A stretch of 64,000 bases of DNA from Paenibacillus pinihumi DSM 23905 = JCM 16419 (GCF_000422505.1 NZ_AULX01000006.1:310001-374000), one strand, 5' to 3'. Numbered from the stretch's first letter, positions 35,620-45,023 are shown. Program-made: numbers and translations. Notes: a model not told the origin generated them from the sequence alone.

Positions 35620-36990
35620 TCAAAAGGTGCGCAGTCTGGCACCCGGATGATCCTCCGGAAGTCTCGCCAGCCCCGGGCCAAACAGCTTCTCCCGATAGGT
35701 TCCCGGCTTATATTCAGTCTTGTATATGCCTCGTCTCTGGAGCTCAGGTACGACCAGCTCCACAAAGTCAGCCAAACTGCCAGGCGTGATGAAGTGGGCC
35801 AGATTAAAGCCGTCCACACCCGTCTCCTCAAAATAAGTCTGAATCTGGTCGGCCACCTCCTGCGGATTGCCCAGGATGGTGAACTTTCCGTTCAACTTGT
35901 CAAAGCTCTCCAATACCTCCCGCACCTTCAGCTTCTTGGGCGCCTCCTTCGTCAAGGAGGCCGCTCTGGATTGTCCATGCTCGGTGTGCTTGTATTCAAA
36001 GTAAGCCTCAGGATCGTTATACTCCGCCAGATTGTAGCCGCTGGACCCGCCATACTGGGCTTTGGCTGCTTCTCCGCTCCATAGGGCAGCGTATTCTGTA
36101 AATTTGGCTTCCGCCTCCTCGCGGGTAGGAGCGACCACAACATTCAAAAAGGTGAATGCCTTAATATGTTCCGGATTGCGCCCCAGCGCTTCTGCACGGT
36201 TTTTAATATCCTGTATCGCTGCTTTGGTCTGTGCAGCTGTAGGTCCTCCGACAAACAGGCACTCCGCATGCTTTGCTGCAAAATCCCTTCCTTTCGGTGA
36301 GGTCCCTGCCTGATAGATAACCGGTGTCCGCTGCGGTGACGGTTCACTGAGATGCGGCCCCGGCACCTTGAAATAACGGCCCTCATGATGAATTTCGTGC
36401 ACCTTGGCCGGATCGGCAAAGACGCGTCTTTCCACATCCCGGACGATAGCCGTATCCTCCCAGCTCGCTTCCCACAGCTTATAGGCTACATCGAGAAATT
36501 CATCGGCCAGCTCATAGCGTTCATCATGACGGATCATCTGTTCCAGCCCAAAATTGCGCGCCGCGCTTGGCAAATAGGACGTAACCACGTTCCAGGCCAG
36601 TCTGCCCTTTGTCAAATGATCCAGCGTGGACATCCGGCGCGCATGGGCATAAGGATGCTCATATGTCGTGCTGACTGTGAGCGCAAAGGACAAATGCTCG
36701 GTCGCCTGGGCCATAATCGGGATTGCAAAAGCCGGGTCATTGAGCGGCACCTGCACCGCATCGCGGATGGAGGCGTCTTTGCTCCCCTGATACACATCAT
36801 AAACACCAATCACATCTGCAAAAAATACCGCATCAAACTTGCCCCGCTCCAGCAGCCGGGCCATCTCTGTCCAATAGTCGAGATCTTTGTAGCGGTAGTG
36901 CCGGATATTATCCGGATGCTTCCACAAGCCATGCGAATTGAGCATGGCGCTGGTCATTTCAAAGGCATTCAAAATGATCTGTTTTCCCAT
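35620..36990 (-). CDS. DszA/NtaA-family FMN-dependent monooxygenase
   Basis: The 456-residue luciferase-like flavin monooxygenase has the family pattern LERGKFDAVFFADVIGVYDV, TLDHLTKGRLAWNVVTSYLP, SAARNFGLEQMIRHDERYEL and PVIYQAGTSPKGRDFAAKHA. Length and these blocks closely follow DszA (dibenzothiophene-sulfone monooxygenase) and NtaA. Such enzymes cleave C-S or C-N bonds using FMNH2 from a partner reductase, which is not encoded nearby. It lies 310 bp above the aldo/keto reductase on the same strand and is divergent from metNIQ. The real substrate is unknown. Confidence 0.9.
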   Translation of the reverse strand: MGKQIILNAFEMTSAMLNSHGLWKHPDNIRHYRYKDLDYWTEMARLLERGKFDAVFFADVIGVYDVYQGSKDASIRDAVQVPLNDPAFAIPIMAQATEHLSFALTVSTTYEHPYAHARRMSTLDHLTKGRLAWNVVTSYLPSAARNFGLEQMIRHDERYELADEFLDVAYKLWEASWEDTAIVRDVERRVFADPAKVHEIHHEGRYFKVPGPHLSEPSPQRTPVIYQAGTSPKGRDFAAKHAECLFVGGPTAAQTKAAIQDIKNRAEALGRNPEHIKAFTFLNVVVAPTREEAEAKFTEYAALWSGEAAKAQYGGSSGYNLAEYNDPEAYFEYKHTEHGQSRAASLTKEAPKKLKVREVLESFDKLNGKFTILGNPQEVADQIQTYFEETGVDGFNLAHFITPGSLADFVELVVPELQRRGIYKTEYKPGTYREKLFGPGLARLPEDHPGARLRTF

Positions 36991-37158
36991 TCTTCTCCAC
37001 CTCGCACTATTTCCGATAAAATCTATGAATTTACTAAAGTATGAATTGCCGATAATGCTATCACCCCATTTAAGATTCTGTCAATATAGCTGCAGCCTTC
37101 GTTCATACTATCCGGCCGATCCGCTCTGGTGCCCGTAATGAACATTGCAAAAAAAGGT

Positions 37159-37328
37159 TTGACAAGACAAAATAAGGATGATAGATTTAGTACCGACATT
37201 CACCACACAAGTGACTGAACCATCAGAACTGTGCTTACTCTGCATTGTGATCCGCATGCGGAGGCAGCCTGTTCTTTATGAATAGAGCCTCTTCTTGCTA
37301 TTACAGGAAGGGGCTCTTAGCGTTTTTT
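37159..37328 (+). promoter_or_regulatory. metNIQ promoter and structured leader, copy B
   Basis: TTGACA (37159-37164) and TAGATT (37182-37187), 17 bp apart, start a leader of about 135 nt. A hairpin at 37206-37233 (CACA/TGTG, GT/AC, CTGA/TCAG around ACCA) is followed by a palindrome CCGCATGCGG and GAGGCAGCC, then an 11-bp terminator stem (37284-37294 with 37307-37317) and TTTTTT (37323-37328). GAGGC at 37261 can pair with the terminator's left arm as an antiterminator. Copy A at 21376 conserves promoter, hairpin and stem. No SAM-I or T-box consensus was found. Sequence upstream of the -35 is not shared. The gap 36991-37397 otherwise holds TTTACTAAAGTATG near the DszA-like start. Confidence 0.65.
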
Positions 37329-37397
37329 GCAACTATAATTCCGACTATTTCTATGTGTATTATTTAAGTTTATTTTCAAAGAAAGGGGAAATAGCGT

Positions 37398-38423
37398 TTG
37401 ATTACTTTTCAAGGGGTTAGCAAAGTTTTTCGTTCCAAGGAGCACATAACCAAAGCTGTCGATCAGGTCACCTTGACGGTTAACAAAGGCGATATATACG
37501 GGGTTATCGGCTTTAGCGGAGCCGGAAAAAGCACTCTTCTGCGACTCGTTAATTTGCTGGAAACACCTACGGAGGGCAAGGTCATTATTAACAGCCAGGA
37601 AATCAGTTCTCTGAGCCAGAAGGAGCTGCGGCAGCTGCGCAGGCGTATCGGAATGATTTTTCAAAACTTCAATTTGTTCAATTCACGTACCGTATATGGC
37701 AATATCGCTTATCCGCTCAAGCTTGCGGGCGCTTCAAAACAGGAAGTTAAGGCGCGGGTCACGGAAATGCTTCAATTCGTCGGGCTGGAGGATAAAGCGG
37801 ATCATTACCCGGAGCAGCTGTCCGGCGGACAAAAACAACGGGTAGGCATTGCCCGGGCATTAGCCACCTCCCCTGATATTCTAATTTGTGATGAAGCAAC
37901 CTCAGCACTCGATCCGGAGACGACCGGGGAAATATTAAAGCTGCTGAAAAAGGTCAATGAGGAATTAAATATTACGATTATGCTGATTACGCACGAAATG
38001 CATGTTATCCGCAGCATATGCGACCGTGTGGCGGTCATGGAGAATGGCACAGTGATCGAGGAAGGCAGCGTGTTTGAGCTGTTTGCCCATCCCAAGACAC
38101 AGACCACAAAAAATTTCATTAACGTGGTGCAAAATGACAAGCTTTCGCCAAAGCTGCTTGCACTGCTGCGGGCCAATTATCCGGGGCAGCTGGTACGGCT
38201 GATTTTTAAAGGAGGGGTTACCGGCGAGCCGGTGCTGTCCCAATTCGCCAAGCTCTTCAACATTGACTTCAATATTATTTACGGCAGCATTAACGAGCTG
38301 CAGGGGCAGTTGTTCGGAAGTCTCATTGTCGAGATCAAAGGGGACGAGCAGGAAATTCAGAGAGCACTGGAGTCTTTGAAAAAAAAGGTTGAAGTGAGGG
38401 AGGTGATTAACCATGAAAGTTGA
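37398..38423 (+). CDS. metN: Methionine ABC transporter ATP-binding protein
   Basis: The 341-residue ATPase has Walker A GFSGAGKST, signature LSGGQKQRVGIARAL and Walker B ILICDEATSALD, plus the C-terminal NIL domain (GQLVRLIFKGGVTGEPVLSQ, then GQLFGSLIVEIKG) that senses methionine in the E. coli transporter. It appears to start at TTG 37398 behind AAAGGGG. metI overlaps its end by 11 bp. The long structured leader with terminator upstream suggests control by premature termination. Confidence 0.95.
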   Translation: MITFQGVSKVFRSKEHITKAVDQVTLTVNKGDIYGVIGFSGAGKSTLLRLVNLLETPTEGKVIINSQEISSLSQKELRQLRRRIGMIFQNFNLFNSRTVYGNIAYPLKLAGASKQEVKARVTEMLQFVGLEDKADHYPEQLSGGQKQRVGIARALATSPDILICDEATSALDPETTGEILKLLKKVNEELNITIMLITHEMHVIRSICDRVAVMENGTVIEEGSVFELFAHPKTQTTKNFINVVQNDKLSPKLLALLRANYPGQLVRLIFKGGVTGEPVLSQFAKLFNIDFNIIYGSINELQGQLFGSLIVEIKGDEQEIQRALESLKKKVEVREVINHES

Positions 38424-39075
38424 TTGGAGCACCTTTTGGCTGCGGGTCGTGGAAGCAACGGGACAGACCATAACGATGGTGCTGTTCACCCTGATTTTCT
38501 CCAGCATCTTTGGCGTTTTAATCGGACTTTTGCTTTTCGTTACACGCAAAGGCAATATTTTGGAAAACCGGTTTGTAGCGATGCTGCTGAATTTTGCTAT
38601 CAACATTATTCGTCCGATTCCGTTTATTATTTTTCTGGTCACGATCAGCCCCTTCACCCGGCTTATTATGGGCACCACTATTGGCACGGCTGCCGCAGTA
38701 TTCCCGATGACAATTGCGGCTTCGTTCGTCATCGCCCGGGTCGTGGAGAATAACCTCGTCTCCATTGATCCCGGCATTATCGAGGCTGCCAAGGCAATGG
38801 GCGCCAGTCCCTTGCAAATTATATTCGGCGTTCTGATCCCCGAAGCGCTTGGCCCGCTTATTCTGGGACTGACCTTCATTACTGTCGGGCTCATTGATTT
38901 CTCTGCGATGGCAGGCACTGTAGGCGGCGGGGGTCTGGGGGACCTGGCCATGACCTACGGCTATCAGCGCTTTGACGCATCCGTCATGCTGGTCACCATC
39001 GTCATTCTGATTGTGCTTGTGCAAATTGCCCAATTCGCAGGAAATGTCATCTCCCGCAAATTTCTGCGAAGATAA
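38413..39075 (+). CDS. metI: Methionine ABC transporter permease
   Basis: The 220-residue permease has five membrane segments and the loop that contacts MetN (GIIEAAKAMGASPLQIIFGV). A typical C-terminal stretch reads GGGGLGDLAMTYGYQRFD. It overlaps metN by 11 bp, with GGGAGGTGATT before the ATG. Substrates in this family are methionine and sometimes its sulfoxide. Confidence 0.95.
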   Translation: MKVDWSTFWLRVVEATGQTITMVLFTLIFSSIFGVLIGLLLFVTRKGNILENRFVAMLLNFAINIIRPIPFIIFLVTISPFTRLIMGTTIGTAAAVFPMTIAASFVIARVVENNLVSIDPGIIEAAKAMGASPLQIIFGVLIPEALGPLILGLTFITVGLIDFSAMAGTVGGGGLGDLAMTYGYQRFDASVMLVTIVILIVLVQIAQFAGNVISRKFLRR

Positions 39076-39153
39076 GTCCATTGAATTGCAATTGCATCCT
39101 CAGAAATCAGCTGCTTGTATACATTTATTCCAATAATCCAAGGAGTGATTCAA

Positions 39154-40122
39154 ATGAAAAAACGTTTTGCTGCATCCCTTCTATTCATCCTTTCTCTGCT
39201 TCTGACCAGCGCCTGCGGAAATCAGCCTGCTCCATCCGGCAATTCAGGCAGCGAACCAGCCTCAGGCTCAACGGCGAACACAACTGCCGCTACAACGTCT
39301 GAGCCTGAAAAGCCCAAGACACCCGTCAAAGTAAAAATAGGCGTAACCGGAGCTGACGGCCCGCAATGGGAATTAATCAAGAATAAGGTCAAGGAACAGA
39401 ACATTGAGATCGATCTGGTAGAATTCTCGGACTATACACTTCCTAATCTGGCGCTGGCCAATGGAGAGGTCGACATTAATGCCTTTCAGCATCTTGCCTT
39501 CTTGAGCCAGTTCAATGTGGAGCATAATCTTGATATTGTGCCTATCGGTTCAACCGCTGTATCGCCGCTGGGGTTATACTCCAAAAAGTATGCCAGTCCC
39601 GACGAAATTCCCGACGGTGCAAAGATTGCTATCCCCAATGATCCATCCAATCAGGGCCGCGGGCTGCTTGTATTGGAGCAGGCAGGGCTATTGAAGCTCA
39701 AGGACAATCCGGGCCTGTATGCCACACCGGATGATATTGTCGACAATCCGCGCAAACTTACTATCGTTCCGGTTGTCGCGCAGCAGACACCCCGTGTTCT
39801 GCCTGACGTCGCCGCCTCCATTATCAACGGCGGGATCGCAGGACAGGCAGGGTATAAATTATCGGACGCCATCTTCCATGATGACCCCCATGCCGAATCA
39901 ACGCGGCCGTATGTCAATGTGTTCGCTGTTCGCGAGCAGGATAAGGATAACGAGATTTTCCAGGCGATTGCCAAAAGCTATCAGGAAGAGGATGTCATCA
40001 AGGCAGTGGAAGAAGACACGAATGGGGCAAGCTTTGTCACCTATGTTCCAGTAGATCAGCTTCAGGCCACCTTAGACCAGCTCATTGAAAATATTAAGGC
40101 AGCGGCAGCAGCCAAGTCATAA
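39154..40122 (+). CDS. metQ: Methionine-binding lipoprotein
   Basis: From ATG 39154 (AAGGAGTG upstream) the 322-residue protein has a lipoprotein signal (LLFILSLLLTSACGN) and a NlpA/MetQ-type binding domain: VKIGVTGADGPQWELIKNKV, ANGEVDINAFQHLAFLSQFN and AIPNDPSNQGRGLLVLEQAG. It completes metNIQ, the methionine importer. A linker of A, S, G and T residues follows the lipid anchor. Confidence 0.94.
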   Translation: MKKRFAASLLFILSLLLTSACGNQPAPSGNSGSEPASGSTANTTAATTSEPEKPKTPVKVKIGVTGADGPQWELIKNKVKEQNIEIDLVEFSDYTLPNLALANGEVDINAFQHLAFLSQFNVEHNLDIVPIGSTAVSPLGLYSKKYASPDEIPDGAKIAIPNDPSNQGRGLLVLEQAGLLKLKDNPGLYATPDDIVDNPRKLTIVPVVAQQTPRVLPDVAASIINGGIAGQAGYKLSDAIFHDDPHAESTRPYVNVFAVREQDKDNEIFQAIAKSYQEEDVIKAVEEDTNGASFVTYVPVDQLQATLDQLIENIKAAAAAKS

Positions 40123-40164
40123 GACCGGTTCGCCCGGTAAAGGACATTTTACTCATAGAAGAAA

Positions 40165-40212
40165 GAAAACGCCCGGAACATGCTCTTTCCAGCCAGAGCC
40201 TGTCCCGGGAAG
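40165..40212. terminator. Terminator between metQ and ldh
   Basis: GCCCGG..CATGCTCT pairs with AGAGCCTGTCCCGGG around TTCCAGCC. On the minus strand the stem is followed by GTTTTCTTTCTT, so it ends the ldh transcript; on the plus strand it could weakly end metNIQ. Confidence 0.65.
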
Positions 40213-40228
40213 CTTCTACACTCTCAGC

Positions 40229-41146
40229 CTACAGCCCAATCGAGCGGTTCAGTTCTTTAAGCTTATTGGCCGAGCGGTGCAGCAGCTCCTTCTCCTGCTC
40301 GGAAATCGGCAGATCAAGTACCTCTCTGACCCCTTTGCGGTCTACAATGCACGGTACGCCCAGGTATACATCGGAAATGCCGTGATAGTCGGTCAGCAGT
40401 GTAGATACATTCAGTACGGCGCCCTCATCACGAAGAATTGCGGTACAAATCCGGTCAAGCGCCAGTGCAATCGCATAGTAGGTCGCACCCTTGGCCTGAA
40501 TGATCTGATACGCTGCATCCCGTGTATTTGTATAGATTTCCTCTTTCTCCGTCTCGCTCAGCTTCAGCTCGGTACCCGCTACATTCGCCAGACTCCACAG
40601 CGGCAGCTCAGAGTCCCCATGCTCCCCTACAATGTGCGCGTGGACGCTGCGCGGGTCAATCTTCAACTTTTCCCCAATCAGGTACCGGAACCGTCCGCTG
40701 TCCAGCAGCGTACCCGAGCCGATAACCCGCTCGACCGGCCAGCCGATCTTTTTCCACGACAAGTAGCTCATAATATCAACCGGATTGGAGGCCAGCAGCA
40801 GGATTGCATTCGTTGTGTGGGCTTTAATCTGGTCAATAATGCTCTCCAGAATCGCCGCATTGCGCTTCAGCAGCTCTACGCGTGTCTCGCCTTTGCGCTG
40901 GGCCGCGCCAGCAGTGACGACGATAATATCCGCATCGCGGCAATCCGCATATGTACCCGCCCATACCTTGCCGCCGCCCAGGAAAGGCAGGCCGTGATTC
41001 ATATCCAACGCATCGCCGGCCGCCTTGTCGGAATCCGCGTCGATCAACACAAGCTCATCAGCACGATTGCGAAGCAGCAGGGTATACGCAGTTGTGGAAC
41101 CTACTGCTCCGGCACCTATAATAACAATTCTTGATTTTTTCATCAT
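40229..41146 (-). CDS. ldh: L-lactate dehydrogenase
   Basis: The 305-residue enzyme converts pyruvate to L-lactate with NADH. NAD site IVIIGAGAVGSTTAY is at residues 7-21, the mobile loop reads AAQRKGETR with the lactate-type Q83, R152 lies in SGTLLDSGRFR and catalytic H176 in HIVGEHGDSE. It follows the FNT gene by 34 bp on the same strand, so both are probably expressed from the CRP/FNR-type promoter above 41963, a fermentative unit. Confidence 0.95.
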   Translation of the reverse strand: MMKKSRIVIIGAGAVGSTTAYTLLLRNRADELVLIDADSDKAAGDALDMNHGLPFLGGGKVWAGTYADCRDADIIVVTAGAAQRKGETRVELLKRNAAILESIIDQIKAHTTNAILLLASNPVDIMSYLSWKKIGWPVERVIGSGTLLDSGRFRYLIGEKLKIDPRSVHAHIVGEHGDSELPLWSLANVAGTELKLSETEKEEIYTNTRDAAYQIIQAKGATYYAIALALDRICTAILRDEGAVLNVSTLLTDYHGISDVYLGVPCIVDRKGVREVLDLPISEQEKELLHRSANKLKELNRSIGL

Positions 41147-41180
41147 TGTTGCCTCCTCTGGTCGAATGGAAGTCTCTTAA

Positions 41181-41963
41181 CTACTCTTCCTCATAAAACG
41201 GCTTATTCACGTAATGGTACATGACCGACATCAGCACGCTGCCGCCAATCAGGTTGCCCAAGGTTACCGGAATCAGATTGTGAAATACACCACCCCATGT
41301 AATCGTCCCCGGATGATTCAACACCAGCGCAATGGCGAAGGTGCACATATTGGCGATGCTGTGCTCATAACCCGAAATAAAAAAGCAGAAGACGAACAGC
41401 ATCATGGCGAACATTTTGGCCCCATTTTCCTTGAAGGACATCGGGATGAAAAATGCCAGACACACCAGCCAATTACACAGGATGCCGCGGAAAAACAATT
41501 CAACTGCCGGGGCATGCATTTTCTTCTCGACCACACTGAGCAAAAAGCTGTTCACCGAGTTATCATTAAACAGCCCGGTTGTAAGAATGAGCAGTGCAAA
41601 CACCGCCGCTCCCAAAATATTGCCCACATAGCTGGTCGTCCACAGCCTGAATACATCCGGCCATTTCATCTTTTTACGAAGCGCGGCAAAGCTGTAATAG
41701 AAGGTATTCCCGGTAAACAGATCACCGCCCCCATAAGAGATGAGAATAATCGCAGCGCCAAAGGTGAGCGCAGCCATCGGATACGTGAAGGGCGAATGCT
41801 CCAGATAAAAATAGTTGCCCGTCTTGAATGCAACGATCACGCCGAAGCCGATAAACATGCTGGCCAGCATGGACCGAGATAAATAGCGCAGCTTGCTTTG
41901 CCGGAATATCTTGAGCTTTTTGAGCGCAAGCTTCTCCACCTGTCGAAGTGGTTCTGTCTCCAT
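41181..41963 (-). CDS. Formate/nitrite transporter (FNT) family channel
   Basis: From ATG 41963 (AAGGAGG 9 nt upstream) the 260-residue protein has six membrane helices and FNT motifs SRSMLASMFIGFGVIVAF, ISYGGGDLFTGNTFYY, ILCNWLVCLAFFIP and ISGYEHSIANMCTFAIAL. FNT channels pass formate, nitrite, hydrosulfide or lactate. Next to ldh, lactate or formate export during fermentation is the best guess. The longer frame to 42122 runs across the FNR boxes and is rejected. Confidence 0.92.
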   Translation of the reverse strand: METEPLRQVEKLALKKLKIFRQSKLRYLSRSMLASMFIGFGVIVAFKTGNYFYLEHSPFTYPMAALTFGAAIILISYGGGDLFTGNTFYYSFAALRKKMKWPDVFRLWTTSYVGNILGAAVFALLILTTGLFNDNSVNSFLLSVVEKKMHAPAVELFFRGILCNWLVCLAFFIPMSFKENGAKMFAMMLFVFCFFISGYEHSIANMCTFAIALVLNHPGTITWGGVFHNLIPVTLGNLIGGSVLMSVMYHYVNKPFYEEE

Positions 41964-42010
41964 ACTCCCGCCTCCTTGCGCATCGGGTTTGCTGTTGATG
42001 AGGCAATGAT

Positions 42011-42080
42011 AGCATAGCTCTTTCGAAAAGAATGTGATTTTTTTCACAGTTGAAAGCGTATCTGTGTGATATATGTCACT
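42011..42080 (-). promoter_or_regulatory. Tandem CRP/FNR-type boxes and promoter for FNT-ldh
   Basis: TGTGA-TTTTTT-TCACA (42033-42048) is a perfect 16-bp CRP/FNR palindrome. A second, one-mismatch box TGTGA-TATATG-TCACT (42065-42080) is centred 32 bp further up. A -10 like TATGCT (42016-42011) places the first box near -37 to -41 from the start of transcription, the position for direct activation. Control by Fnr in low oxygen is inferred; Rex binds related sites. Confidence 0.65.
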
Positions 42081-42245
42081 GTCCCTGTACAGGAAGTTTG
42101 GCATAGTAAGGTCATGCTTCATGACCTTGGTCGGGTAATAACTCTCTGATCCGTATGATCACAGCAGAATAACCCCCTACTCCGGTCCGCAATATGAATA
42201 TGAAGCTGATGACGAAATCAACTGATTGATTGGAGGCCAAAATCC

Positions 42246-43526
42246 ATGCAGGTTGCCTTTAGCCTGGTCAAAAAAATTGTGATCGGCATTTCAGCCGTCG
42301 CTACCGTCACTTATGGCACAAGCGCTTTTTTCATCTTCGTCTTGAAAGATTACATTGCACCCGGCATGAATGCCTGGTTGTATACCGTGCTCACCTTGGC
42401 AATGGGCGTATTCTGGACCGGATTTCTCGGGTGGTTCACGGCCAGATGGATTGTGCGGCCGCTAAATGCACTGCATCAGGCTGCCGAAGTTGCTGCGCAG
42501 GGCAACCTGACCGCAGACGTTGCCATCCCTCATTCCCGCGACGAGCTGATGCGGCTGTCCGCCTCCTTTAACGAAATGCTCACCAGCCTGAGAGGCATTG
42601 TCCGTGATATTAACCAGCACTCCTCTGCTGCCGATACGGAGGTGGGCATGCTGCGCAATGCTGCCGAGCAAGCCGCAAACCTGCTCACAGAAATTACCGA
42701 GCGGGTCGACTCGATCTCGCATAATACAGATATTCAGGCAGAACTGTCCTTGTCGATGTACAAGACCATTGAGGAGATTGCAAGTCTTTCTGCTGATGCA
42801 CAGACTCGTACAGTATCGGCACAATCGGATGCAGGGCAAATGATGGAGGCCATGAGCCGCAGCAGCGAAGCGATTCGTTCCTTGTCTGAAGCAATGAACC
42901 GCCTGACCGCCGAGGGGATGGAGACGACCCGGATTGTGAAGAAGCTGGAGCAGCATGCGGACAAAATCGGGCAGATCATTAACGTAGTTGAGGACATTTC
43001 CGCTCGCACACATCTGCTTGCTCTTAATGCCTCCATTGAAGCAGCCCATGCTGGAGAGCACGGACAGGGCTTCCAGGTCGTTGCCGTCGAAATCCGCAAG
43101 CTGGCAAATCATAGTACAGCAGAGGTGCAAAATGTCGGCAGCCTGATCGGAGAGATTCAAAATGATCTTGCTGTCGCTGTCAGCCGAATGGACATCCAGG
43201 CCCGGACTACGGAAACTGAAGCGGAGAAGACACAGATCAGCATTAGCCAGCTGCGGCAAATCGCCGAATCTGTGGAACGGACAGTCGGCGCCGTGAACAA
43301 CGTTGCGGAGCTGATCGAGCTGCAATCGGAGAAGATGAAGATGATTCTGACTGGCGCGGAGCAGGTATCCGATGCCGCCGGGGACAATGCTGCCAAGCTG
43401 AGCAGGATCGCTTCCTCCGTGCAGGAGCAGAATGCGATGGTACAGGAGGTCGCAGCAGCATCCCATGAGCTGCAAAACATGACAGCCACACTGCAAAGCC
43501 GGATTGGGAAGTTCCGCTTTGAATAA
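42246..43526 (+). CDS. Methyl-accepting chemotaxis protein without extracellular domain
   Basis: The 426-residue protein has two membrane helices close together ([20 protein letters not shown] and [20 protein letters not shown]), leaving almost no outside loop, then a HAMP domain ([20 protein letters not shown]) and an MCP signalling domain with tip [20 protein letters not shown]. Such receptors sense membrane or internal signals such as redox state or energy. It lies beside the fermentation unit. TTGGAGG precedes the ATG. Confidence 0.9.
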   Translation: MQVAFSLVKKIVIGISAVATVTYGTSAFFIFVLKDYIAPGMNAWLYTVLTLAMGVFWTGFLGWFTARWIVRPLNALHQAAEVAAQGNLTADVAIPHSRDELMRLSASFNEMLTSLRGIVRDINQHSSAADTEVGMLRNAAEQAANLLTEITERVDSISHNTDIQAELSLSMYKTIEEIASLSADAQTRTVSAQSDAGQMMEAMSRSSEAIRSLSEAMNRLTAEGMETTRIVKKLEQHADKIGQIINVVEDISARTHLLALNASIEAAHAGEHGQGFQVVAVEIRKLANHSTAEVQNVGSLIGEIQNDLAVAVSRMDIQARTTETEAEKTQISISQLRQIAESVERTVGAVNNVAELIELQSEKMKMILTGAEQVSDAAGDNAAKLSRIASSVQEQNAMVQEVAAASHELQNMTATLQSRIGKFRFE

Positions 43527-43732
43527 TTTTCGGCTTTCAGAAATAAGGTGCCAGATTGCGGGTTATCCGGGATTGGTACGTAACCGGGTTCGAAGCCAAA
43601 TTCGGGACTCAACCAGGAGAGAGATTTTTGGGCAGGGTTCCCGTCATTTGTGTCGAAAATCTATATGAACAGGCCATTTGTACAGAATATCGGCTGCACG
43701 GAAGCCAAATTGGAATTATCAAAGGAGAAGTC

Positions 43733-44185
43733 ATGGAAATACGTAAGCTTAATCCGGATGAACAGCCGCCCATGGAACTGCTGCTGCTCGCCGACCCATC
43801 AGAACCTATAGTAAGGGAATATCTTCGCCGCGGGCAGTGTTACATTGCTGTTATAGAGGGAGATGCAGCAGGTGTATACGTGCTTCTGCCGACGCGGCCC
43901 GGGACGGTGGAACTGGTCAATATTGCGGTCTGCGAGACGCTCCAGGGACAAGGCCTCGGCAAGAGGCTTGTACACCATGCCATTACCGGGGCACAACAGG
44001 CGGGCTATAAAACACTGGAAATTGGCACAGGCAATTCAAGCCTTGACCAGCTTGCCCTCTATCAAAAATGCGGCTTCCGCATCACGGGCATAGACAAAGA
44101 CTTCTTCGTACGGCATTACGAGGAGGAAATTTACGAGAATGGTATCCAATGCCGGGATATGATCCGGCTGTCACAGGATTTATAG
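43733..44185 (+). CDS. GNAT N-acetyltransferase
   Basis: From ATG 43733 (AAAGGAG 5 nt upstream) the protein has 150 residues with acetyl-CoA-binding pattern ELVNIAVCETLQGQGLGKRL and ALYQKCGFRITGIDKDFF. These motifs fit a small-molecule or protein acetyltransferase. The open frame upstream to 43556 lacks a start signal. Its stop overlaps by 6 bp the convergent gene at 44180. Confidence 0.87.
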   Translation: MEIRKLNPDEQPPMELLLLADPSEPIVREYLRRGQCYIAVIEGDAAGVYVLLPTRPGTVELVNIAVCETLQGQGLGKRLVHHAITGAQQAGYKTLEIGTGNSSLDQLALYQKCGFRITGIDKDFFVRHYEEEIYENGIQCRDMIRLSQDL

Positions 44186-44884
44186 TTCAAATTCTAATTT
44201 TTTAGTTTTTTTGTTACTCGAATTATACCAATTTTTCAACACTTCAAAATCTGAAGATCTCAAATCAGGAACTTCAATACTAAAATGGCTATCACCTTCC
44301 CAGGTATAGTTCAATACAGGCCAGACCGGCTCCGTTATGTATTGATCTGCCAGAGGGACTGGCCTAATTAGTATTCGTTCCATCTTGCTTATATTTACCC
44401 CGATTAGTACATGACGGACAATTTCTGCGCCTTCATTATAACCGAATCTAAACAATATGCTCTTTTTATCATGTGATAGTTGATGGTCCTGGTATATGCC
44501 ATCTTTCAAACTAATATTTGATATTTCATCGTTCTTTTTCCTGACTAAAAGAGTGGAGCATTGTTTGCTTCCACAATTATACTTCATTAAAATTAAGAGC
44601 ATATCAGAATTCACATCGATGATTTCTGATTGTGTTCTTTCAATTTCTGTTTTTATATCTGTTTGTGATTCAAGGTACTCTTCATATAACGGAATATCTT
44701 TAATTAATAAATTTATCGTCCTGCCACTTTCAGCAGACAGGGTTAACTCTTCGGGTATAACTTGTTCTTCTTCAACTATTTTTGAAGCAACATTACTGGA
44801 TGTTTCCGGTTGTTGACGAATTGAAATCACTACTATGGCACTTACTATAAGAATGAAAAATAAAATGATGAAACTCTTTTTCAT
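44180..44884 (-). CDS. AT-rich orphan gene, membrane-anchored protein of unknown function
   Basis: The 234-residue product has an N-terminal anchor (SFIILFFILIVSAIVVISI), a glutamate-rich linker and an outside domain with a close cysteine pair (MKYNCGSKQCSTLLVRKKND). I recognise no family. Codon use is strongly A/T-ending, unlike every neighbour, which suggests recent acquisition. GGAGCTG precedes the ATG. It overlaps the end of the GNAT gene by 6 bp. Confidence 0.65.
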   Translation of the reverse strand: MKKSFIILFFILIVSAIVVISIRQQPETSSNVASKIVEEEQVIPEELTLSAESGRTINLLIKDIPLYEEYLESQTDIKTEIERTQSEIIDVNSDMLLILMKYNCGSKQCSTLLVRKKNDEISNISLKDGIYQDHQLSHDKKSILFRFGYNEGAEIVRHVLIGVNISKMERILIRPVPLADQYITEPVWPVLNYTWEGDSHFSIEVPDLRSSDFEVLKNWYNSSNKKTKKLEFEL

Positions 44885-45023
44885 AATTCAGCTCCTTTTT
44901 AAAAAATCCCTCCTTTGTGACAGAAAAGGAGAAATCCTAACTGTTCACCCGGAGGGATATCATAACTTTATTTATATATTACAGCAAATGAGAGTTGTTA
45001 TTCCACTCTATATATGTTGTGTG

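Noticed and set aside
40085-41134. 349-codon plus-strand frame
   Set aside because: Overlaps metQ end and is antisense to ldh; residues do not resemble any protein.
41964-42122. N-terminal extension of the FNT protein
   Set aside because: It would be encoded by the promoter and FNR boxes; AAGGAGG supports the 41963 start.
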